DNA from: Aequorivita xiaoshiensis
Lineage (GTDB): Bacteria > Bacteroidota > Bacteroidia > Flavobacteriales > Flavobacteriaceae
Reading direction: 5' to 3'
Assembly: GCF_022008395.1 (NCBI RefSeq)
Contig: NZ_JAIRBB010000009.1
Location: forward strand, 1-64,000
DNA length: 64,000 nucleotides
A program made the translations under genes and the position numbers. The notes beneath the pieces are model-generated. The model worked only from the letters and a program-made list of their open reading frames with translations, was not told where the DNA came from and did not search any database. Below are positions 1-7,831 of the stretch, piece by piece (the stretch's first letter is position 1; each line of letters opens with the position of its first letter).

Positions 1-270
1 TGCTTTTACGCACCAAAAAAAATCAGTTTCTTTTCGGCCTTCCATTTCGCCTAATTTTCAGGTTTTCACGATTTTTCTTAAATGCACCACAACGGCTCGT
101 ATAAGAAACGTAAGTGAATTCGACGCACTTACCTGTCAATATGCACTGAGCCAAATATGCGATTAGACACAAATTTAGTGTTATAAAACAAACCGTCAAA
201 TCGCAGATTTGGCGGAGCTGATTAAATGCACAAATGTTACGTAAACCGCTGAACCACTTATGTTTTTTAT
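1..270. repeat. Palindrome-rich intergenic element, no supported gene
   Basis: No gene is supported here. The stretch holds nested dyads: 15-bp arms at 150-164 and 199-213 with one mismatch, and TAAGTG/CACTTA arms at 111-116 and 126-131. An 86-codon reverse frame across it has no recognisable features and simply reads through the palindromes. The element directly adjoins the GTTACCACACGT end of the neighbouring gene unit, and resembles the cloverleaf-like spacer at 884-1026. Confidence 0.45.
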
Positions 271-275
271 ACATT

Positions 276-287
276 GTTACCACACGT
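276..287. repeat. Right inverted end of gene unit A
   Basis: GTTACCACACGT overlaps the stop codon of the reverse gene 277-876. It is matched in inverted orientation by ATGTGTGGTAAC at 884-895, just before that gene's start; 11 of 12 bases match. The gene is therefore bracketed almost exactly by an inverted repeat pair. Confidence 0.6.
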
Positions 288-876
288 TATTCCTTTCCAC
301 GTCATATTTATAAGGATTTTCAGAGTCTTGTTGTCCATCGTGATAAATTAGAAATTCAGCGTGTTTGTCGTCAAGCTTAACTGTCTCAATTCTGTTAATT
401 CCTATTAAGCATAAATTGTTAATATGGAAAACTTGTTTGTCAAAAATACCCAATCTTGTTTGTGTGATATTAATGATTTCTCCGCACGCTAAAAATCCAC
501 CTGTCGTAACAGATATTTTATTGGTTTCATCAATTTTCTTTTCATATACAACTTGTCCGAGTATAAGTGTCAAAATACTCAAGATAACTAAAGGTGTCAG
601 AAGAAAGCCTGTCAAAATTTTCTTTTTTGTGTTTCTGAATAAGGCAAAAAATAGGATTGTTGAAATTATGAATGTCCAACTGATTGTCGAAAAGGTATGA
701 AGTCCTTTTAGTTTGTATCCGCTAAATTCAAATACAACAAATATCAAAAACAAAATTGTCGTGACGATTAATAATCTAAGAACAATTTTCTCAATTCTCG
801 GAAATGTCATCTTAGTCAGAAGTGGAATGCAATTCAGTCCAATTATAAGTCCTATGAATATTATTATCGCTGTCAT
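277..876 (-). CDS. Hypothetical membrane protein, 199 aa
   Basis: I do not recognise this protein. The N-terminal half has about four hydrophobic segments (roughly residues 2-20, 32-52, 62-80 and 88-108) separated by short Lys/Arg-rich loops. The C-terminal half (about 110-199) is a soluble domain of mixed beta character that would lie on one side of the membrane. The gene is tightly bracketed by an inverted repeat (276-287 and 884-895), which suggests it belongs to an accessory gene unit rather than an operon with its neighbour at 1030-1488, whose own brackets differ. The start is the first ATG, 7 bp from the repeat. No catalytic motif is visible. Confidence 0.6.
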   Translation of the reverse strand: MTAIIIFIGLIIGLNCIPLLTKMTFPRIEKIVLRLLIVTTILFLIFVVFEFSGYKLKGLHTFSTISWTFIISTILFFALFRNTKKKILTGFLLTPLVILSILTLILGQVVYEKKIDETNKISVTTGGFLACGEIINITQTRLGIFDKQVFHINNLCLIGINRIETVKLDDKHAEFLIYHDGQQDSENPYKYDVERNNVW

Positions 877-883
877 TTTTTTA

Positions 884-1026
884 ATGTGTGGTAACGGTTT
901 GGCTATGGTTTCGTTGCGTGAAAATCCGCAAGGATTTTCCGCCGTAAACCGAAGATAGCAAATTTGCGAGGATTTTCCGTGAGGAAAATCAGAAGCAATG
1001 AACTATAGCCGGTGTTGTACGCTGGC
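884..1026. repeat. Cloverleaf-like palindromic spacer between two gene units
   Basis: The spacer begins with ATGTGTGGTAAC (884-895) and ends with GTGTTGTACGC (1012-1022), the inverted ends of the left and right gene units. Between them is a near-dyad: GGCTATGG...GTTGC (901-917) against GCAATG...TATAGCC (995-1010). Inside lie two small hairpins: GAAAATCC/GGATTTTC around 919-939, and GATTTTCC/GGAAAATC at 971-978 and 983-990. Folded, this gives a stem with two or more side hairpins, unlike a simple terminator. Confidence 0.6.
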
Positions 1027-1029
1027 TTT

Positions 1030-1488
1030 TTATTTTTTTTCCGTGTTTATTGATTCCAATATTTTTTTCATTTCAGAGTCCAATTCGTTCATCACAATTT
1101 CTTTGTTCAGTTCAGTTGCGTAATCCGATTTAATTCGACAAAATACTCTGTCATTTTCTTTATAAAAATCAAATTCTAAATGTTCATTTTTCGGGTCAGC
1201 TTTGTAAAGAACTAATTCTGTATAAACCAGATTTTCCAAGTAATTAATGACCAATGTGTAAATTCCTTTTTCTTTTGGAAAGTTATTTTCTACAATTTTA
1301 TTTTCTCGGAATAAGTCATAAAATGTAATATTCCAGCCAAATCCTTCGACAAGTTTTATTGTCAGCTTTTCTGTTTCTATATTTTGGTCAGTCGTAATAT
1401 TTATCATTTCGCTTTTAAATTCCGTTTGTGTTTGGGCAATCAGATTAAATGTCAAAAATAAAGTCAGAATTATTGTGTTGAGTTTCAT
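1030..1488 (-). CDS. Hypothetical exported protein, 152 aa
   Basis: The protein is unrecognised. It starts with a Sec-type signal peptide (hydrophobic residues about 5-18, followed by an Ala-Gln-Thr segment where cleavage is plausible), so it is probably periplasmic or cell-surface. The mature part is about 130 residues, rich in Glu, Asn and Lys, with predicted alternating strands and no cysteine cluster or catalytic motif. The gene is bracketed by an inverted repeat pair, GTGTTGTACGC at 1012-1022 and GCGTACAACAC at 1499-1509, 10 bp from its start. A cargo role in an accessory cassette is an inference from that bracketing only. Confidence 0.6.
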   Translation of the reverse strand: MKLNTIILTLFLTFNLIAQTQTEFKSEMINITTDQNIETEKLTIKLVEGFGWNITFYDLFRENKIVENNFPKEKGIYTLVINYLENLVYTELVLYKADPKNEHLEFDFYKENDRVFCRIKSDYATELNKEIVMNELDSEMKKILESINTEKK

Positions 1489-1494
1489 TTGTTA

Positions 1495-1510
1495 GCTTGC
1501 GTACAACACG
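1495..1510. repeat. Left inverted end of gene unit B
   Basis: The 11-mer GCGTACAACAC (1499-1509) is the exact reverse complement of GTGTTGTACGC at 1012-1022 on the other side of the reverse gene 1030-1488. The flanking bases (GCTT against GGCT) keep partial symmetry. Confidence 0.6.
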
Positions 1511-2068
1511 TAAATATACGCAATTTTAAAGACGCCTCTCCAAAATGTAAAAATTTTTAAAAATCCCCGTAAATACAAGGCATAACAGCGTATTCTTATT
1601 AATCATTTTGTATATCATTTGGTTGTATATCACTAATTTTTACAATTACTGATATACAAAATGACGAGTGTAATACATCACACTACTAATTATAATTTAC
1701 ACTTATAATTAAAAGGAATCATGCTTTAAAGATAAAATCGTCTTACTAGCTATACACTACAATAGTAACAAAATATTTAGAAGAAAGAGAGCATTATAAT
1801 TAGTAATATTTTAGAATAGTTTATATTCCTTACTACATCTTTGTTTAGTTGAATAAAAGTATGTTACATAGGATAAGTTGGTTAATTGACTTATCTCATA
1901 GTCTTGATGGGGATATAGGCTTATATTGCATCTATAGGTATTAATACTTGCAAATAGAGGGTAAACCCTGAAAAGATTTGATATATTGAATAGAGTTGTT
2001 ATTTTTAGAAAACGCTCTATTTTAAAGACATATAAATAGATTTAGAATTTTTAAAAGCTAATATAAAA
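1511..2068. other. AT-rich intergenic region with one strong dyad
   Basis: No gene is seen. The only clear structure is the perfect 15-bp inverted repeat at 1603-1617 and 1650-1664. No clean TAnnTTTG promoter was found for the downstream flavoprotein gene. Confidence 0.6.
1603..1664. repeat. 15-bp inverted repeat with internal third half-site
   Basis: TCATTTTGTATATCA (1603-1617) is perfectly complemented by TGATATACAAAATGA (1650-1664). A partial copy, TGTATATCA, recurs in direct orientation at 1624-1632. The 32-nt loop and lack of a T-run argue against a terminator. It could be a protein-binding site or the trace of an accessory element boundary. Confidence 0.5.
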
Positions 2069-3775
2069 ATGAAGGAAATGAAAAATATGGCCAATTTACT
2101 CGCAGTTAACACTGAGGTAGATATACTCATTGTGGGTTCAGGAACTGGAATTTCTGCAGCCCTATCTGCGCATGAACAAAAGTTAAAGAGTCTAGTTATA
2201 GAAAAAACTGAATACGTGGGTGGTTCTACGGCATTGTCGGGAGGTGCTTTTTGGATTCCTGCAAATCCTGTACTAACCGAAAATGGGTCTACCGATACAC
2301 TTGAAAAGGCAGAAGAATATCTTAAAACTCTTGTGGGGAATGATGCGCCGCGAGAAGTCTGGCAATCTTTTTTAAACAATGGATCGGAAACTGTAGAAAT
2401 GCTCCGCCGCACTACGCCAATGAAATTTTTTTGGTCCAAAGGGTATTCCGATTATCATCCAGAGCAAACAGGAGGAGATCCTTTAGGTAGAACGTGCGAG
2501 TGCGAACCTTTCGATTTAAACACATTGGGCGAGGAAACCCAAAGATTTAGACCAGGATTGATGGAAGCCTCATTACCCATGCCTGTAACAGGTTATGATT
2601 ATAAATGGGTAAACTTAATGATGCGTAAGCCTACTAAGGCTTTTCCTATTATTTTTAAAAGACTATTTCAAGGAGTGGGAGGTAAAATAATTGGAAAAAA
2701 TTTGGTTGCCGGAGGGCAAGCCATCGCTGCAGGTTTATTTGCAGGGGCAATTAAAAATAATATTCCCATAGCAACCAACACCAAGTTAGTGGAATTGCTT
2801 ATGGATGGTGAGCGTGTCGTGGGTGCAGTAGTAGAACATCAAGGCAAGAATATAGAAATAAATGTTAAAAAAGGAGTGGTATTGGCTGCGGGTGGATTTG
2901 ATCATAATATGCCCATGCGTCAAAAATACCAATCAAAATCGTTAGGTAATTATAGCCTAGGGGCAGAGGGAAATACAGGAGATGCTATTTTGCTGTCACA
3001 AAAAATTGGAGCCAATATAGATCTGATGAAAGAATCTTGGTGGTTCCCCGCGATTGCTCCGGTTAGAAAAGGTGAAAAGCCTATGGTACTCCTAGCAGAG
3101 CGCTCCTTGCCAGGAAGCTTTATGGTTAATTCTAAAGGGAAAAGATTTATAAACGAAGCTACCGATTATATGAGTTTTGGACAAAAATTATTAGAAAATG
3201 AAGAAAATGGAGATCCTATAGGGGATATGTGGTTGGTGTTCGATCAAACGTATCGCAACAGATATATTTTAGGAGGTTCAGTTTTCCCGAGAGCCAAATT
3301 ACCGCAAGAATGGTATGATGCAGGAATTGCTTTTACTGCAGATTCGGTTGAAGAACTTGCAAAATTAACAGGCTTACCCGTAAACGATTTTGCAGCCTCA
3401 TTTAACCGATTTAATATGATGGCCAAGGCTGGGAAGGACGAAGACTTCCATAGAGGAGAAAACGCTTACGACAGGTATTATGGCGATCCAACAGTTAAAC
3501 CAAACCCTAATTTATCCCCCCTTAACGGTAAACTATACGCCGTAAAAGTTGTGCTTTCAGATCTAGGAACTTGTGGCGGTTTGGTAGCAGATGAACTGGG
3601 GAGAGTATTGGGTGAGAATAATACGCCAATAGAAGGGTTGTACGCTATAGGAAATACTTCAGCAAATATTTTTGGAAGAGTATATCCAGGAGCTGGAGGT
3701 ACTATTTGTCAAGGATTAGTATTTGGCCATATCGTAGCCAAACATGCCGCAAATTCAAAACCTGTAGAGGCCTAA
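2069..3775 (+). CDS. FAD-dependent oxidoreductase, 3-ketosteroid dehydrogenase (KstD)-like
   Basis: A 568-aa flavoprotein of the fumarate reductase/succinate dehydrogenase flavoprotein-like superfamily, closest in look to 3-ketosteroid delta-1-dehydrogenases. The N-terminal dinucleotide fold has the phosphate-binding stretch VGSGTGISAA (residues 22-31) and the IEK...VGGST(A)LSGG signature that contacts FAD. The C-terminal GNTSANIFGRVYPGAGGT segment (about 528-545) is the family's FAD/substrate-closing motif. KstDs desaturate the steroid A ring, but related enzymes act on other substrates, and no steroid catabolism gene lies nearby, so the substrate is unknown. Starts at codons 1, 4 or 7 are all possible. 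The gene stands alone and ends in a strong terminator. Confidence 0.75.
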   Translation: MKEMKNMANLLAVNTEVDILIVGSGTGISAALSAHEQKLKSLVIEKTEYVGGSTALSGGAFWIPANPVLTENGSTDTLEKAEEYLKTLVGNDAPREVWQSFLNNGSETVEMLRRTTPMKFFWSKGYSDYHPEQTGGDPLGRTCECEPFDLNTLGEETQRFRPGLMEASLPMPVTGYDYKWVNLMMRKPTKAFPIIFKRLFQGVGGKIIGKNLVAGGQAIAAGLFAGAIKNNIPIATNTKLVELLMDGERVVGAVVEHQGKNIEINVKKGVVLAAGGFDHNMPMRQKYQSKSLGNYSLGAEGNTGDAILLSQKIGANIDLMKESWWFPAIAPVRKGEKPMVLLAERSLPGSFMVNSKGKRFINEATDYMSFGQKLLENEENGDPIGDMWLVFDQTYRNRYILGGSVFPRAKLPQEWYDAGIAFTADSVEELAKLTGLPVNDFAASFNRFNMMAKAGKDEDFHRGENAYDRYYGDPTVKPNPNLSPLNGKLYAVKVVLSDLGTCGGLVADELGRVLGENNTPIEGLYAIGNTSANIFGRVYPGAGGTICQGLVFGHIVAKHAANSKPVEA

Positions 3776-3793
3776 AATTTATTGTGCATGTGG

Positions 3794-3832
3794 TAGCGAC
3801 GCTAGTATTATATTAGCGTCGCTATTTATTTT
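3794..3832 (+). terminator. Rho-independent terminator after the KstD-like gene
   Basis: A perfect 11-bp stem, TAGCGACGCTA (3794-3804) and TAGCGTCGCTA (3814-3824), with a 9-nt loop, followed by TTTATTTT. Confidence 0.85.
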
Positions 3833-4437
3833 AACAATAGCTACAACCACATTCTCCTTAAAAAAAATTCATTGTGTTATTCTAAGGTGAATTGTTTTTA
3901 CCTTATTTAAACAGCCTAATGGACTTTTTACAGTATTCTAAAAAATTACGAACTGTTTTTTAAACTCTTTTAATAGTGTGTAATTTCGGGGTTGTATGAT
4001 TATTGTTATCTTGTTAGCATAACAATGCTAATAGCTGAAGTAAGAAATTCAGAATTTATTTTAATACATTTTTTAATTAAGAAAAAGATTCAACCTACTT
4101 CCCAAAAACATCATGCCAGCCAAGTATGGTTGCAACCGATTTAATTGAAGTGCCATCAGCTTTAATCGCAGAAAAAAACTAAAAAAAGCTTTTGGTGCAT
4201 TATGCAAAAAGAAGAAAGGATATTACACCAATGAAGCCGTACTTCACGCACCAGAAAGTCGAACATTATAAACTATTAGCGTGCCTAGAAGCCAATAATT
4301 TTAAAAACACGCCGAGGTTAGATGATAGAACCAAGAATCAAGAGCCAAGAGCCAAGAATCAAGAGCCAAGAGCCAAGAATCAAGAGTCAAGACCTAGAAC
4401 CTAGACTCTCACCACTCACGTTTAAAAACTTAACATT
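3833..4437. other. Intergenic region with dyad, possible gene remnant and low-complexity repeat
   Basis: At 4011-4031 two overlapping small dyads occur (TTGTTA/TAACAA and TTAGCAT/ATGCTAA). At 4126-4260 short open segments in two frames are separated by a stop at 4180 and a frame change. They read like a decayed small protein gene, but I could not assign a family. 4326-4404 is the low-complexity AAGAGCCAAGAATC array. No intact gene is supported. Confidence 0.4.
4326..4404. repeat. Low-complexity direct repeat array (AAGAGCC/AAGAATC units)
   Basis: Degenerate tandem units of 7 bp, AAGAGCC and AAGAATC, repeated about ten times and then decaying to CTAGAACC. A related array follows the next gene at 5110-5206. 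Units abut without unique spacers, so this is not a CRISPR array. Confidence 0.7.
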
Positions 4438-4480
4438 TGACATTTATCATTCTTAATTAATTACCTAAGGCTTATTTTTG
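4438..4480 (+). promoter_or_regulatory. Promoter with Crp/Fnr-type box for the thioredoxin-fold gene
   Basis: The box is TGAC-ATTT-ATCA (4438-4449) and the -7 element is TATTTTTG (4473-4480), a perfect TAnnTTTG match. Box centre to the last G is 36.5 bp, the same as at eight other promoters in the window. The predicted leader is about 14 nt, which supports the ATG at 4500 as the start. Confidence 0.7.
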
Positions 4481-4499
4481 CATTTATAAACAAAAAAAT

Positions 4500-5096
4500 A
4501 TGAAAACATTATTAGAAAAGTCGATAAATAAAGCAATGGATTATACACAGTATAACCTGCTTTTCAAACAATTGGTGAAAGAAGAAAGAACTACTGGTGA
4601 ATTCTCCCAAATGAAGGTCGATTACACAAAACTAAACTTCAGCCGAACTAAAAGATTGGATAAAACTGCTAAGGTTTCAGAAGAGGCTATGGAGGTATTT
4701 AAAAGTGTTTCTGATAAACAAACTTGGCTGGTTATTTCCGAACCATGGTGTGGAGATGCAGCGCAAACGCTTCCTTTCTTAAATAAAATTGCTCAAGAAG
4801 CAGATAATATCGATTTGAAAATTGTGCTTAGAGATGATAATCTTGAATTGATGAATCAGTTTCTTACTAATGGTTCGCAATCTATTCCTATAGTAATTAT
4901 GATTGATGAGGATATGAATGTGTTGCAAACCTTTGGTCCGCGTTCAAAAGCAGCTACTAAACTTGTTTCAGATTATAAAGAGGAGCACGGAAAAATTGAC
5001 GATGCTTTTAAAGAAATTATACAAGTTTGGTATAATAAAGATAAAGGTATTTCAATAGTAAACGACCTTGTAAATAGTTTGACTGTTAAAGCTTAA
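4500..5096 (+). CDS. Thioredoxin-family protein with single active-site cysteine
   Basis: A 198-aa cytoplasmic protein (no signal peptide) with a thioredoxin fold in the C-terminal two thirds. The active-site region reads SEPWCGDAAQ (residues 80-89), so the CxxC motif is reduced to Cys-Gly-Asp-Ala with one cysteine, C84. SIPIVIMID (about 127-135) supplies the cis-proline loop. A monothiol site favours peroxide, bacillithiol-type or glutathione-like chemistry, or a chaperone role, over dithiol exchange; that is inference. The N-terminal 60 residues are a helical extension typical of the flavobacterial relatives. Its promoter carries the shared Crp/Fnr-type box, which ties it to low-oxygen or NO conditions. 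The close-by promoter makes the first ATG the likely start. Confidence 0.75.
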   Translation: MKTLLEKSINKAMDYTQYNLLFKQLVKEERTTGEFSQMKVDYTKLNFSRTKRLDKTAKVSEEAMEVFKSVSDKQTWLVISEPWCGDAAQTLPFLNKIAQEADNIDLKIVLRDDNLELMNQFLTNGSQSIPIVIMIDEDMNVLQTFGPRSKAATKLVSDYKEEHGKIDDAFKEIIQVWYNKDKGISIVNDLVNSLTVKA

Positions 5097-5109
5097 GATA
5101 AGTAGGGAC

Positions 5110-5206
5110 ATCTTAGAACCAAGAGCCAAGAAACTAGAACCAAGAACCAAGAGCCAAGAAACTAGAACCAAGAAACTAGAGTCTAGAATCTAGAGTCTAG
5201 ATGGAA
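5110..5206. repeat. Low-complexity repeat array (AAGAACC/CTAGA units)
   Basis: Degenerate units AGAACCAAGAGCC and AAGAAACT grade into repeated TCTAGA-containing units (AGTCTAGAATCTAGAG). It resembles the array at 4326-4404 on the other side of the thioredoxin-fold gene, and the TCTAGA part recurs at 41825-41856. Confidence 0.65.
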
Positions 5207-5278
5207 TGGAATAAGACAAAGTATGCTTTGTCGAATTAATTTAACAGTTAAGCGGTCTAGGATTTTTAGAAAAAAATC

Positions 5279-5321
5279 TGACCTATATCATATCAAAAAT
5301 CCATTACATTCTCAATCTTTG
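5279..5321 (+). promoter_or_regulatory. Promoter with Crp/Fnr-type box for the acetyl-CoA hydrolase gene
   Basis: The box is TGAC-CTAT-ATCA (5279-5290) and the -7 element is AATCTTTG (5314-5321), one base from TAnnTTTG. Centre-to-G distance is 36.5 bp, so the ATG at 5339 would have a leader of about 12 nt. Confidence 0.65.
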
Positions 5322-5338
5322 TAACAAAATAAAAAACC

Positions 5339-6607
5339 ATGCAAATTGTATCTGCTCAAGAAGCTGTATCCATAGTAAAATCTAATAATCGCGTATTTTT
5401 TCAGGGCGCAGCAATGACGCCTAATTTATTGATAGACACTTTATGTGAGCGATACCACGAACTTAATAACGTTGAAATTGTTCAAATTCACACTCACGGT
5501 GAGGCAAAATACACCGTTGAACCTTATACGCAAGCCTTTCGCCTTAATAGTTGTTTTGTAGGTGATAATGTTCGCAAAGGAGTAAATACTATGTATGGCG
5601 ATTATACTCCAGTATTCTTAAGTGAAATACATTTGTTGTTCAGAAGAGGTATTCTTCCTTTAGACGTAGCGTTTATCCAAGTATCTCCTCCAGACAGACA
5701 TGGGTATTGCTCTTTGGGAGTTTCAGTAGATGTTACCTTACCCGCTATTCAAACTGCAAAACACGTGGTAGCCCTAATTAACCCAAATGTTCCAAGAACT
5801 CATGGAGATGGGATTATTCATATTAAAAAAATAGATTATGGCGTAGAGGTAAACACTCCAATTTATGCCGCTACCATAGGCGAGCCCTCTAAAATTGAAT
5901 CTATTATAGGTAGAAATGTAGCCGAATTGGTGGAAGATGGAGCAACCTTACAGATGGGAATTGGCAATATACCGAATGCTGTGCTGCACAATCTAACCAA
6001 TCATAAAAGACTAGGAATTCACACCGAAATGTTTAGCGATGGAATACTTCCTCTAGTTGAAAGAGGAATTATTACAGGCGAAGAAAAAGAAATAAAAACA
6101 GGCAAGATTGTTACGTGCTTTGCAATGGGGACTAAAAAATTGTACGATTTTATAGACGATAACCCGAATATCCACTTCAAAGAAGCTGCATATACCAACG
6201 ATACAGCTATTATTAGAAGGAATCCAAAAGTGACAGCTATTAATAGCGCGATTGAAATTGATTTAACAGGTCAAGTTTGTGCCGATAGTATTGGGATGTA
6301 TCAGTATTCTGGAGTTGGAGGACAAATGGATTTTATTCGCGGGGCATCACTCTCGGAAGGAGGGAAGCCAATTATAGCTATGCCTTCAATTACTACCAAA
6401 GGAATTTCAAAAATTACTCCATTTTTAAAAGAAGGCGCTAGTGTAACAACCACTCGGGCCCACGTGCATTATGTAGTCACCGAGTACGGGGTAGTTAATT
6501 TATTCGGAAAAGGTATCGAACAACGCGCCAAAGAACTTATTTCAATTGCTCACCCAGAGCATAGAGAAGCTTTAGAAAGAGAAGCTAGAAAAAGATTTAA
6601 TCATTAA
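5339..6607 (+). CDS. Acetyl-CoA hydrolase/CoA-transferase family protein
   Basis: A 422-aa class I CoA-transferase of the acetyl-CoA hydrolase/4-hydroxybutyrate CoA-transferase family. These enzymes move CoA between acetate and another acid through a glutamyl-CoA intermediate, or release acetate from acetyl-CoA. The candidate catalytic glutamate is E230 in HTEMFSDG, and the C-terminal half carries the GVGGQMDFIRGA glycine-rich CoA-binding loop. The length fits the family's two-domain form. It is a single gene, with a TAnnTTTG-like promoter and a Crp/Fnr-type box at the fixed distance, suggesting induction at low oxygen when acetate overflow or acyl-CoA exchange becomes useful. Substrate specificity (acetate, succinate, 4-hydroxybutyrate) cannot be read from the sequence. 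Confidence 0.85.
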   Translation: MQIVSAQEAVSIVKSNNRVFFQGAAMTPNLLIDTLCERYHELNNVEIVQIHTHGEAKYTVEPYTQAFRLNSCFVGDNVRKGVNTMYGDYTPVFLSEIHLLFRRGILPLDVAFIQVSPPDRHGYCSLGVSVDVTLPAIQTAKHVVALINPNVPRTHGDGIIHIKKIDYGVEVNTPIYAATIGEPSKIESIIGRNVAELVEDGATLQMGIGNIPNAVLHNLTNHKRLGIHTEMFSDGILPLVERGIITGEEKEIKTGKIVTCFAMGTKKLYDFIDDNPNIHFKEAAYTNDTAIIRRNPKVTAINSAIEIDLTGQVCADSIGMYQYSGVGGQMDFIRGASLSEGGKPIIAMPSITTKGISKITPFLKEGASVTTTRAHVHYVVTEYGVVNLFGKGIEQRAKELISIAHPEHREALEREARKRFNH

Positions 6608-6704
6608 GAATGAGATGATTAAATAAATTTAATTTAATATTTTTAATATATTTTTATAGAATAATCAGTTTATATTAACTAAATTAGGGGAAATAATAAA
6701 AAAT

Positions 6705-7133
6705 ATGTTTTCCAAGGCTTGTGAATATGGAATTCGTTCGGTTCTTTTTATCGCTGAGCAATCTGAACAGGATAAAAGATCGAATGTTACTGAAATATCC
6801 AAAGCAGTAGACTCCCCAGAACCATTTACTGCAAAGATATGTCAGCAAATGGCGCGCTCTGGAATCATCCTTTCCAAAAAGGGGCCTAGAGGTGGGTTTT
6901 ATATTGAAAAAGATTCTAAACTTACTCTAGCCGACATTGTGAGTTGTATTGATGGAGACAAAATTTTTAATGGCTGTTGCTTAGGTTTGCAATTTTGTTC
7001 ATCTGAAAATCCTTGCCCAGTTCACGATGAATATTTGGTGATTCGCGAGGGTTTAACCAGTATGTGTAAAAATAATACCGTTATTGAACTTGCTAGCAAA
7101 ATACGAAATGGCGAAACTTTCTTAAAGATGTAA
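6705..7133 (+). CDS. Rrf2-family transcriptional regulator (first paralogue)
   Basis: A 142-aa regulator with an N-terminal winged helix-turn-helix (about residues 1-65; KKGPRGGFY is the wing) and a cysteine cluster C92-x5-C98-x5-C104, plus an extra C91. This spacing matches the [2Fe-2S]/[4Fe-4S]-binding cysteines of IscR and NsrR, so it is probably a redox or NO sensor. It lies 110 bp upstream of a clear paralogue and just before hemerythrin and ric genes. That context resembles NsrR-type NO-stress control more than IscR, and no isc/suf genes are present. Its own upstream region shows neither of the two dyads seen elsewhere. Direct target assignment is not possible from sequence alone. Confidence 0.85.
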   Translation: MFSKACEYGIRSVLFIAEQSEQDKRSNVTEISKAVDSPEPFTAKICQQMARSGIILSKKGPRGGFYIEKDSKLTLADIVSCIDGDKIFNGCCLGLQFCSSENPCPVHDEYLVIREGLTSMCKNNTVIELASKIRNGETFLKM

Positions 7134-7177
7134 CTTTCTACTTCCCATACATCAACCGCAAATAAGAGATATTATAT

Positions 7178-7224
7178 TTAAATTCTGATAGCTTTATCAG
7201 AATTTAATTTTTTCTATACCTTTG
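7178..7224 (+). promoter_or_regulatory. 30-bp perfect palindromic operator and promoter of second rrf2 gene
   Basis: The arms TTAAATTCTGATA (7178-7190) and TATCAGAATTTAA (7195-7207) are perfect 13-bp inverted repeats around GCTT. The -7 element TACCTTTG (7217-7224) follows 9 bp later, so the palindrome covers the -33 region, a classic repressor position. Its core, TTCTGATA-N4-TATCAGAA, recurs before ric and before the nirK operon. Confidence 0.75.
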
Positions 7225-7242
7225 CATTTCTAAAAATCAACA

Positions 7243-7677
7243 ATGTTTTCAAAAGCCTGTCAATACGGAATTAAAGCATCAGTTTTTATTGCTTCACAAT
7301 CTGCCATTGGTAATCGTGTAAGTTTAAAAGAAATAGCGGCTGAAATTGATTCTCCAGAAGCATTTACAGCAAAAATTTTGCATCAATTAGCTAAAAATAA
7401 TATTCTTCAATCCCTTAAAGGTCCTACAGGTGGCTTTGAAATTCCAGAGGGGAAAGTACAGACTATTAAATTGAGTGATGTGGTTTCAGCGATAGATGGA
7501 GATTCAATATATAAAGGTTGTGCGCTTGGTTTTGAACAGTGCGATGCACTTCAACCATGCCCAATTCATGATAAATTTGTTGATATTAGAGACAACCTTA
7601 AAGACATGCTCGAAACCACCAGCCTGCACGAACTGGCAAATGGAGTAGACGTAGGGTTGTCGTTTTTAAAACGTTAG
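7243..7677 (+). CDS. Rrf2-family transcriptional regulator (second paralogue)
   Basis: A 144-aa paralogue of the preceding gene, sharing the opening MFSKAC-YGI, the SPE-FTAKI helix and the KGP-GGF wing. The cysteine cluster is C93-x6-C100-x5-C106, one residue longer in the first interval than in its neighbour, so cluster chemistry or ligand may differ. It has its own promoter with a 30-bp perfect palindrome across the -33 region, the expected design for an autorepressed regulator. The same core appears before ric and the nirK operon, so it is the best local candidate for the protein that reads that operator; this is inference. Confidence 0.85.
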   Translation: MFSKACQYGIKASVFIASQSAIGNRVSLKEIAAEIDSPEAFTAKILHQLAKNNILQSLKGPTGGFEIPEGKVQTIKLSDVVSAIDGDSIYKGCALGFEQCDALQPCPIHDKFVDIRDNLKDMLETTSLHELANGVDVGLSFLKR

Positions 7678-7831
7678 CTTTTTTAAAAAACTTGGTTGAA
7701 AAAAGCATTTGTTTATTTAAAATAAAATCGGTTTTACACCTATCAAATATTGATTACCTGAGGGTTGTAGCCGACTGTAACTATTAAAAAATTTTGGTAA
7801 AGACGTTATTGTCTTTAAACTCCTTAATTAT

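Noticed and set aside
23-283. 86-codon reverse reading frame
   Set aside because: It runs through palindromic spacer DNA and the repeat end of gene unit A, with no domain or signal and odd composition.
4192-4404. 70-codon forward reading frame
   Set aside because: The second half is a translation of the low-complexity AAGAGCC array; the first half belongs to a possibly decayed gene with a stop and frame change.
4326-5206. CRISPR array
   Set aside because: Units are 7-14 bp, abut directly and are degenerate; there are no unique spacers and no cas genes.
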